Origin: Henricia sp. BOLD:AAB3569
Taxonomy: Eukaryota; Echinodermata; Asteroidea; Spinulosida; Echinasteridae
Length of the DNA: 64,000 nucleotides
Assembly (NCBI GenBank): GCA_037783545.1
Contig: JBBELK010000487.1
Location: 186,001-250,000, forward strand
Direction of reading: 5' to 3'
Part shown: positions 55,600-64,000 of the stretch, piece after piece
Position numbering within the stretch: position 1 is the stretch's first letter
Layout: each line of letters begins with the position of its first letter
The notes under the pieces: generated by a model
What the model saw: the letters and a program-made list of their open reading frames with translations, nothing else
Databases searched by the model: none
What the model was told of the DNA's origin: nothing
Translations under genes and position numbers: made by a program

Positions 55600-58500
55600 A
55601 TGGCTGAACCAAAACAGGTAAGAAAATAGTTTTTATTGACTTTTGTTTTCTACTTTCAGGTTTTATAATTAGTTGGGCTATTAAACATGCAGTGGAGACG
55701 ACGACATCTAACTTGTGCTAGGCTGAAGCCGTATAATACTCGACACAGGTTGTTTTCAAAATCACTGGATTCTGCTGCAGGCTCGGTGTCTGCGTTTTTC
55801 TGTGTACCTTGTTGTGTGTGTAGTGCACTAGCGCATAGCGCAGGTTGGACTCCTTATACAGTCGTAATGTCCCAAAAATGTTATCAAAACTTGACCGAAA
55901 AACCTCAAGATAGAAGTGGTTCCAACTGTTCAATGCATTGTTTCCGGCCGAGATGATTATGAGCAAACGAGATGAGTGCATAAATATTATAGGCCTACGT
56001 TTGCACAAGCATTATTTATTATTTTATTTTACAAGGGCGCCATTTTTTCATTGTTTTCTCGGAACGTAGATGAGGTAATGAGCTGACTTATACACAAGTT
56101 GAGGTTTAGTAGAGAGGTTCGGCAAGCTCAAATTCCGCGCGCGTATACGTATACGTATCATTTTCAGCTTTGACGTAATCACTTTATGCGGTCTCCTCGT
56201 ACGTGATGCGGATCAGCCACACGTACGACAACGTATGTGAGCCGTTTGACACGGGAGCGGTACGTACACAATTAATATCGACCCTTTACACCAAATTAGT
56301 TCCCAAACGGATACGTATACGCGCGCGGATTTTGAGCTTGCCGAAACTCTCTATTGTATCCTCATTTACACGTGCCGATAACCCCTTACCCCATTGGTAA
56401 ACAGTTTTCCAAAAAAATATATCTACCATTAACAATGGAACCAAACAAGTCGCTTATACTTCCCCCATGCACAGATACTGCCAGCATTCAACAAGAGCAG
56501 TCTCCTGTGTGCATCTATCATCTCCCCAACCACCGTCCGCCTTACGATACGCAAAAGCCGCAGTGCGTCCGATATGTCCGTACTCGAGCAAGAAGTGCAC
56601 GAACAGCACCAGATGTCATTATGGAGTAGCAATGACTCCGTGCAGCGAAGCCAAAGTTTGCCGTCTGGTCTCGTCGCTCAACCATCTCATGTTGATAAAG
56701 ATGTAACGTTAGTGGGTGGGAGTGAAATTGGGTTTTATTCCAATGCACCGAATACTGGAGACGTGTCAGATGCTTCAAACTCTGACGCTGTTGGATCATG
56801 CGACAAGATCATCCAACTGGTAAGTAGAAACACGTCGAAAGGATGAGGCCTAACAGTACATTTTGTACCACTGTGTCCGAAGATAGTTTCCTGGGAGGGG
56901 TTTTGGACATGCACACTGCACTGGTGGGACATAATTGTTTTTCGGACATAATGGGTCCAAAGCTGTCTACGGACGGACGAGATGCTCATGACACAATCGT
57001 CTTGTACTGAAGACGTTATAGTGAACTACGAGTTAAAGTGATAACTGATAACCAGTTAGCGAAGGAAATGCTCAGTTCAGCGGTTTCGAGTATGCACGGT
57101 ACATGTACAGTGCTAATACTTTGCGCCGTAAAATGCAGCTAGATATTCCTAAATCCTAACTCAATTTACCAATAACGGGCTGCACGTGGTGTGATGCGGA
57201 TACACTGAGTAATCACAGGTCTGTCTGGTACCACTGATATGAGGCCTCGAAATAGAGGCGAAGCTTTGGTAAAGATAAAATTGTCTACAAAAGACCATGG
57301 CTACCATAAGCAATTTCTTCAAATTATCGACTAAAAGTCTTAAAATACTAATGTCTGAAGATAATTTATTCACATTTCAGGAGGAAAATAAGAAGCAGTC
57401 AAAGATGACGGTAGCAACTCTGGAAAAGACCATTAGTCACATGAAGGTATGGGAATTAAAGCATATGTACGCCCCTCGATATGATAGGGATATGGGTATG
57501 CACGAACATGACAAATTCCTGCATGAGCTGCGTCTCCTGCATCACCTTCCTTTGCAAACATCTTTTAAAAAAAACATCACACTTCCTCTTCGGGCCGTTG
57601 TCATCCGTCGAAAAAGCCTCGGGGCCGCTTTAAGCAAAGGTAAAAAATGATTCTGATTTGTGTATACTGGGTTCAACCAAGAGCCGAGGGCAGTATATAT
57701 TAAAAATGTTACTTTTAAAGACGTTTATACCTGTGAGTGTCTACAAATTATCATTATGTAGACAAGGCTTTGTCGCGATTAATGTAAAATATACCGCTGT
57801 ATTTTTCTTTCCACTTCAAGGATCACATTGAGATACTGGAAGGGCAACTGAAGGAAGAGGCGGAAAACAGCCATCTGCTTAAAGAAGAGTAGGTTAATTT
57901 ATTGTCAAGGCTCTCAAACTTTGGATGCTAGAAAAATCGCCAAGGCTCTCTCATACTTTACATCAGCTGAGTACAACAGTGAGTCCGTATTACGCGCAAA
58001 CCAAATGCTTTTTGTTATGTTCAAATACACTTGTTAGCTTTCTCGTTCATTTTCCTCGACGTATATGATGAGCGCCTTCTGTGATTTAGCACCGTGCATT
58101 CATGCTGATTCATGTAAAATTTTAAAATTGTAGGTATCATGTTTAACAAAAAAGGACTGGTCTTCGCTATCTGTCCCGTCTGGACGACAGCAATGCAAAT
58201 GGTAGAATATGTTCGGAATCAACCTCAAATATACTTTTAGGCCCGCCGCACACCTTAGCTGTACAGTTTACCTTCCAATAGGACACCAGATCATCGGATG
58301 CGGAAAAACCAAACAAGTTTGATTTGCCCGGTCGTGGATAAAATCTATGAAGTCTGTGAATACAATAGGAACAAAATGACAAAAAGATCAAAGGCTGGTT
58401 GTGTGTGCGCGCGTGTATTTCTGTAAACAACATTAGCATAGAGTTATTGAGGAAAGTTCGTAGATATATTTTGTTTTCCCAGGCTGGAAGCATCTAGGAG

Positions 58501-61500
58501 ACTCTGCTGCCAGCTGCACGAAGCGTGTTCCCGCGGTGACATTGGACCGCAGTCCGCCGAGGCGCCTTGCCCTGATGGAATCAAATGCCGCTTCGTGCAA
58601 ACTCTGCCGAATGCAGAGAGAATGTCGGAGGGTGACAACTGGCAGAACCAAGGTACACTTGTACATAATGATTGTGTCCGTTTGTACCAGTGTGTCCGCA
58701 GACAACTTTGGGCTCAATGTGTCCGCACCAGTACCATTGTGTCCGAAGCAATTATATCCGCACCATTGTATCCGTTTGTACCACTATCTCCTCACCAATG
58801 TGTTCGCATCGTTGTGTCCGTTTATAGCACCATTATGTCCGCACCATTGTGTATTATGCCTGCACCATTGTGTCCATTTGTACTACCATTGTGTCCGACA
58901 AACCATTACGTCTGTACCATTGTGTCCGAAAAAAAACACTATGTCCACAACTAGCAAACCGTTTAAAAAAAAAAATGGTACAAACGGACATATTAATCAG
59001 ATTCTGTGTTGAAATTTAGTTATTAAGTCGGTATATATTTATAGTAATATTGTTGTACCTCGTATTTCGCTAGTAGAGCATCCCCCGTTTGTTTGAGGTC
59101 TTCAGTTCAAATGCCGACGATGGACCATATCATTTTGACTCTCCCGTGCCGTAATTTCTCCATTGTGTGCGTCCATTTTTATTTGTTTTTTATAATTGAC
59201 AATATAATGCCGTGTTTGTTTGGCAGAAACGCGTGATGTAGGTACACTGTGCAAAAATGACAGAGTTTACAGAGTAGCGGAGGAATTTGAAGAAAACATC
59301 AGATTGCAACAAACCAAGGTAACTAAGGAGCACTGATGGAGAAACGAAAGTCGACAACTATATGCCACTTCGAATATTCTAATAATTCATAGTACATGTA
59401 TTACAAATTATATACCGACGCCATGGAATATCTGCGGCGCCCGGGAAGTGACGAGGTAAACAAATTATTTCGTTCGCATTATCTCGTTCGCATTATCTCG
59501 TTTCCACGAGATAGTTATCTCGTTCCCACGAGATAATTATCTCGTTCCCACGAGATAATTATCTCGTTCCCACGAGATAATTATCTCGTTCCCACGAGAT
59601 AATTATCTCAATCCCACGAGATAAGTCGTCGCCACAAGATAATAAGTCATGGAACGCCGAGATAGTTTTTGTTTCACCTCATCGCTTCCCGGGCTCCGTA
59701 CATATCTACTGGTGTTTGAATCAATATTTTTAGACCATTTTCTTTATTCGCATAGATTGCTGACTTGCAGCAAAAATGCAAAGAGAGAGAATTCCAAGTG
59801 AAAACGCTGACCCATCAGTTATCTGGCTACATCAGTCGAAGCACTAAACTGGAGGCTGAACAGGGTATGGACGTTGCTCTCTCTAAAATCAGTTTGAAAA
59901 GGGACGAGTAACCCAAAATACAACAATGTAATCAATTATTTTAAACATTTGCAACTCCGCAATAATATGATAATTGTCCAAACTGTCATTCAGCTGTCTT
60001 CCTCGCTCAAAACCAGATGGGTCTGAATAATAACAATTATGTAAAATGGAACTCCACATAAGGAGGTTTAGATGCACGTAAAACGCTAACGTGAATGCAA
60101 TGTTTTTTTCAGCACCGGTCATATCATGACTTAAGAGGTCTTAGAACTTAGGCTCGAATCTTGGTCACACAGAAACAAACTTATCTCGCCACGAAAGTCC
60201 AGATGTGGGTTTTTGGTTTTCATCTACTCTAAGATCAAAGCATGCATAAACCAACGCCAATCATAAAAATGTAGAACACAAAACAGTTGCTTGCTTGATA
60301 AATGTTATAACACACAAAGTATGCCAGTGTTTTTCTGGAAAAGGTATTTCACATTTATTTTTTTGTTGGTATTCTACATTCCATTCTTTTGTTTATTTTG
60401 CTAGTTTCATTGAAAGAAAACTATCGGCGAGCGATGCAGAAAGTCAGGTCCAAAGAAGACCAATTGCGCCACGCCCATTCGTTACTGGAGAGAACAGTGC
60501 GAGAACTGAGCGATCTTCAAGAGAGCAAAGTAATTTCAGAGTGTCTTTTTGCACCACTTTAGACTATTTTTTTCTCATTCTACAATCTGATCGATGTATT
60601 TTTATGGTTTAGGCCTATATGTTTAAAACATACAAATCGAATTTGTGTTCAGTATAAAATCTCTCTTTTTTTTTTACCAAAGGTGTCTCTTATGGAGAAG
60701 TGCACAGAACTAGAACAGCAAGCAGACCATTACCAGAACGAGGTCGTGGATTTGCAGGATAATTTGTACTTCAATAGTCGAAAATGCAGAACATTAAACC
60801 GGAAGATTGAGATTCTTAACGAGTCACTGGAGAACAAGCAGGTATTGCAGAATTTGTGGCAAAATTATTTCAAAACGGTTATAATTTTTAAAGGTAATTT
60901 TGTGAGGAGATTTAGCTTGCGTCGGATCGGGCGAGAATGGTAATTCTGCATGAGAATAGACAGGCTTTCAACCTTTGTCCCTTGTGAATGGGATACTTGC
61001 ATAGTTATCAGAGGCTTGAGAATGGCTCAGGCCTGATCGGTACCTGAAGCAAGACCAAGTTCTGGTCGATTACATTTGCAGCTCGAATTGTGTATACAGG
61101 TGCCGTGAAGTTACATCTCAACAAATGTAACGAAATTATTTATTTTATTAAAACAATTCCAGGGCGTCAGGGCACAATGCACTTGCAAGGACCTTAATTT
61201 TGGGCCACTCATTCAGTATGGGATTAAGGCCGTGGGTCCAATGTGTAGCGCGCCTCTTTGTAAGCAAAACTTAATTTCCCTGTGTCTCGAACTGGCTGTC
61301 TTGGGTACTAGCTTGCATGACAATTCAATTTAATTTGTTCAAATCATTACAAGCTGCATGAAGTAGGGAATTATTGCGTCGGTCCAAACGATGCTAAGTG
61401 GAAGTGGTTTTGCCCATTCACAACGCGGTAGTGCATATATACCGCGTCGTGAATGGCAAAATTACTTTCACTTAACATCATAAGTTTTTCTTTGTCTCTT

Positions 61501-64000
61501 GTTTTTAGGGAGAAGTGGAACAGAAAGAAACAGCTCTGGAGGTAAATCTGCCTATAGTATCATACATAATATTTTTGTGCAAACACAAACGACTCAAGTA
61601 GTTTGGTTTTTGAATAAAGTTTCGCACACACGGTGCATAATTATACTGTCACGTCAGTGACTGACTACCATTTCGCTCATTTGTAATGTACGTTTCCCAA
61701 GGAAGTTTGAGAGACCATTTTATTTTATTTCATATAAGACCAAGAATACGATTCTGGAAGCGATCAAGACCATTGCCTTCACGTCTTCATCTCCGGGCAC
61801 AAGCAGCGTCGTGAGCACGCCAAGAGATGATTATTTGTCTCCGCACAACGAGCCGGCAGACCGGCGTAACATGTCACAGATTGCCGGTTGCAAGGGCACT
61901 TCTGCTACCACATGCGGTTATGAATTTACAAGCGATGAAGATAGTCCAATCCAAAACATGCCATGTCAAAGTGAGAAACGAAGTTCAGACACCGATTCCG
62001 AGTCTGGGGTCAGCAGCAGTCCGTACCAAGATTCAGTGGCAAGCAGCACGAGGCCAACAAATCGCAAGCCTGATATAAACTGGCTTGATGATGATGCGGA
62101 CGATGAGGGAGACGACGAGGACCCATGTGAAGCCGATCTGCCCACGGTACCAGACAGTGATGATGTGAAGTACGGGGTGGAGGCAGAGGGGCTTTTGCTG
62201 CGGAAACACGAACAGGAGAACTATGCCATGAGGTCCAGGGACAGGTGTGTTTTAACAGGCCTATTGTATTGAAATAAAATTGATGGATTTTGTGTTGAGT
62301 GAATGGTAAAAAGAAATGTGTGTGTGGACTTTTTTCTCCCACAAAGGTATCGTTTTACTCGAAAAAAAAATATATAGGCCTACTGTATATAACTATAAAC
62401 GTATGGTCTTTCTTGTCGACGTATGAAGTAAAATATTTGATTACTCCAAATTATGTTATGGGCCTTGAAAGTAGGCACAGTTCAATTTGAAACTCAAAAT
62501 TAATTCTTCATATCTTGCATTCCTTGTTAACAGATCATGGCGCTATGTGTATGTCGTTCAGCATGGCACATTGCTATGGTTTTATGAGACGAGGGATCAT
62601 AAAATACGAGGCAAAACCCTTCACGATGAACCGCCGGTCGATCTCACAAATGCATACGTCAGCGTGGCTCTGGAGTACACACGGAGGAAACATGTTTTCA
62701 GATTGAAGTGAGTATTCTACGAAAGTCTCTGTGATGTCTCCGCTAACATTTCTAAATGTTTTTTACCGTTCAAAGTGAACGTACATTCAGCTCGAAATTG
62801 CACGATTTTTAGGCGGCAAAAAGTGCCGCTGTCCGAAACTGATGAATGTTTGTACCCGAACCTCATGGGCAGGGACTCGGCATCCAACGCCTCTTCTTAC
62901 TCCCATGCACGGCTTATTTACGTAGAGAGCAGTTCTGGCGGCTTAGGTTACAGAATGCCTTCAGATCAGTGCACCGCAAGTTTTGGCGCAAGTCCAATTT
63001 TGGAATTAATTGTAGAGGCCTACTCTTCCAAAAAGTAACACAATTTTCTCAAAATATAAATTTTTGATCAGAACACAAGTTTGTTGAATGCAGTGTACTT
63101 GTAGATAACAAGGCACTGATCGACCACTCATTTTTGAATCACTTTCAAGACTGTTTCACTACAGTGATTTCGTCCAGGTCCAATTAGACCTGTTTGAACA
63201 AAGTGATTCCCAAAACAATAAAATCAGAAATGTTCTGTTTCTTTGAGGGCTCTCAGAAAATATATTAGTTGGGTTTCAACCTGATTAAACCTGTGGAATG
63301 AGTTCACCCCCACACTTTAAATCTGATTCTCTGTTGCCACCACTGCGCCGGTGTATTTACACAGTACAGAACCAGAACCAGACCCGAGTCGCGCATCTAA
63401 AAAAAAAAAGCCCGAGAAGTGCAAGCTTCAGGGAGGCACTTCAGGCAGAGGCGCACCCTGCCTCAGCAGCTCTTACGGTGGCTGGTGCAGTCAGCCTTGC
63501 CACTTGAGGCGTTCATACACGTTACTGACTGATAAAATATGTTACATCCGGCCTTCTTGATCGAAGCATAATTTGGGGGTTTTTTTTCACAAATTTTGTA
63601 GTAATTTTATTTCATTCAAGAAATAAAGTATGCAGGTAAAACGCGAACGTGAACGTGAAATGCTTTGATCAGTCTTTGTCATTATTCCGAGAAGATCTTA
63701 GAACAGATGAAAACCAAAAACCCACATCTGTGACTCTAATGACGAGATAAGATTGTTGCTGTGACCAAGATTCGAGCCCGAGTTCTAGGAACTCTTTATG
63801 ATATCCTACACGTGCATCTAAACCTCCCTGTTACTAGTGAGCGACTGCCTGTTTCTCTTACAACATGATATTTTAATCCTGATAGGCTCGCCACTGGCCA
63901 GCAGTTCCTTTTCCAAGCAAGAGACGAGCGCGAGATGGTGTATTGGGTGTGCTGTATGGACAGTGCAGCGCGTTGCCAGACAGCGTCGTCTAATGGCATC
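55600..64000 (+). CDS. Coiled-coil protein with beta-spectrin-type PH domain, 3' end beyond window
   Basis: Thirteen exons were inferred, all with GT/AG borders and continuous phase: 55600-55617 (tentative start MAEPKQ), 56475-56819, 57381-57446, 57821-57888, 58483-58652, 59227-59318, 59756-59864, 60405-60529, 60683-60841, 61509-61541, 61739-62244, 62534-62707, 63886-64000 or beyond. They give about 660 codons. The middle (about 57381-61541) is charged and heptad-like, a long coiled coil. Exon 61739-62244 is Ser-rich, then very acidic (DDDADDEGDDEDP). The end, from EGLLLRKHE, is a PH domain of the kind in beta-spectrin: RSWRYVYVV, LTNAYVSVALEY, KKHVF-like RRKHVFRL, then LFQARDEREM and the W of the final helix. 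Such PH domains bind phosphoinositides and place proteins at membranes (family knowledge). I see no spectrin repeats or GAP/GEF domain in the window, but one may follow. The first two exons are the least certain. Confidence 0.8.
56112..56351. mobile_element. 240-bp mariner-type MITE, TA duplication
   Basis: GAGAGGTTCGGCAAGCTCAA is mirrored by TTGAGCTTGCCGAAACTCTC in near-complete form (the right arm reads TTTTGAGCTTGCC). The arms continue through CGCGCGCGTATACGTATACG. TA flanks both sides (56110-56111 and 56352-56353). It lies 123 bp before the acceptor of the second PH-gene exon. Confidence 0.85.
58653..58990. repeat. TGTGTCCG-ACCATTG minisatellite
   Basis: Variants of CCATTGTGTCCGCA and TGTGTCCGTTTGTA recur about a dozen times, ending in the facing TGGTACAAACGGACA. 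It begins right at the donor of the preceding exon. A related stretch, also with facing copies, is at 56865-56980 in another intron of the same gene. Confidence 0.8.
59439..59694. mobile_element. Foldback element with palindromic ATCTCGTTCCCACGAGAT satellite
   Basis: GCCCGGGAAGTGACGAGGT is mirrored by ACCTCATCGCTTCCCGGGC. The interior (59481-59628) is a 22-bp tandem repeat, AATTATCTCGTTCCCACGAG, each unit itself palindromic. Related facing sequence lies at 42985-43095. Confidence 0.85.
60050..60262 (+). repeat. Dispersed repeat, direct copy in PH-gene intron
   Basis: GGAGGTTTAGATGCACGT, GGCTCGAATCTTGGTCACA and AGATGTGGGTTTTTGGTTTTCATCT also appear, reverse-complemented, at 63640-63832. The family is unidentified. 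Confidence 0.75.
61739..62244 (+). CDS. PH/coiled-coil gene: Ser-rich and acidic exon leading into the PH domain
   Basis: This 506-bp exon encodes TKNTILEAIKTIAFTSSS..., a Ser/Thr-rich stretch with many SD/SE pairs that look like phosphosites, an acidic run near 62080-62125, and then EGLLLRKHEQENYAMRSRD, the first strand of the PH domain. The acceptor is ATATAAG and the donor GTGTGT, leaving phase 2. Confidence 0.88.
62534..62707 (+). CDS. PH/coiled-coil gene: central PH-domain exon
   Basis: This exon encodes RSWRYVYVVQHGTLLWFY, DEPPVDLTNAYVSVALEY and TRRKHVFRL, strands 2-6 of a beta-spectrin-like PH fold. It is continued by 63886-64000 (LATGQQFLFQARDERE, then MVYWVCCMD). Basic residues near the first loop (RSRDRSWR) are in the usual place for lipid contact. 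Confidence 0.92.
63640..63832 (-). repeat. Dispersed repeat, inverted copy in PH-gene intron
   Basis: This is the reverse complement of the repeat at 60050-60262 with scattered differences. Together they form an inverted pair 3.4 kb apart within one gene, and it ends just before the exon at 63886. Confidence 0.75.

Overview
The window is eukaryotic nuclear DNA, AT-rich, with intron-split genes and very many small DNA transposons. MLH3 lies head to head with a ZC2HC1C-type gene. From memory these two genes also lie close together at human 14q24.3, and the spliced proteins read like deuterostome orthologues. The repeat content (tRNA-headed SINEs, a retroposon tail ending in ATT repeats, many foldback MITEs) fits a marine invertebrate deuterostome. 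An echinoderm is my best guess, but the species cannot be fixed from sequence alone.

Region 1 (1-19411) has no protein gene. A 516-bp unit carrying one tRNA-Met(CAT) gene and one tRNA-Arg(TCG) gene is repeated eight times (3566-7702) and again four times (12115-13979, the last unit broken). Three copies of a 4412-bp element sit in and beside this array. Two are direct (end of copy 1 at 3565; copy 2 at 7703-12114) and one is inverted (14991-19402). Copies 2 and 3 are each bounded by their own exact 9-bp target-site duplication (CTTTCAGCG and ATTCCACAT). The element has palindromic ends and no long ORF, so it looks like a recently mobile non-autonomous DNA transposon. The 8549-bp period of the region equals one element plus one 9-bp duplication plus eight tRNA units.

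Region 2 (19412-26093) holds foldback elements, tRNA-derived SINEs, a 137-bp tandem duplication, the 3' end of a non-LTR retrotransposon and a 594-bp palindromic element whose right edge lies inside the MLH3 stop codon.

Region 3 (26090-42471, minus strand) is a complete nine-exon MLH3 gene. The exons join in frame into 1,897 codons with the GHKL ATPase motifs, the DQHA-x2-E-x4-E endonuclease motif and the C-terminal cysteine/histidine motifs. The introns are full of young transposons, and a 237-bp tandem duplication has copied the end of exon 4 with its splice donor.

Region 4 (42472-48026) is intergenic and rich in nested elements. It includes a hAT-like insertion with an 8-bp duplication inside another foldback element.

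Region 5 (48027-51386, plus strand) is the two-coding-exon ZC2HC1C-like gene with two C2HC zinc knuckles. It is followed by about 4 kb of MITEs.

Region 6 (about 55600-64000, plus strand) is a multi-exon gene cut by the window end. It encodes a coiled-coil protein with an acidic Ser-rich stretch and a beta-spectrin-type PH domain, an arrangement I do not recognise.
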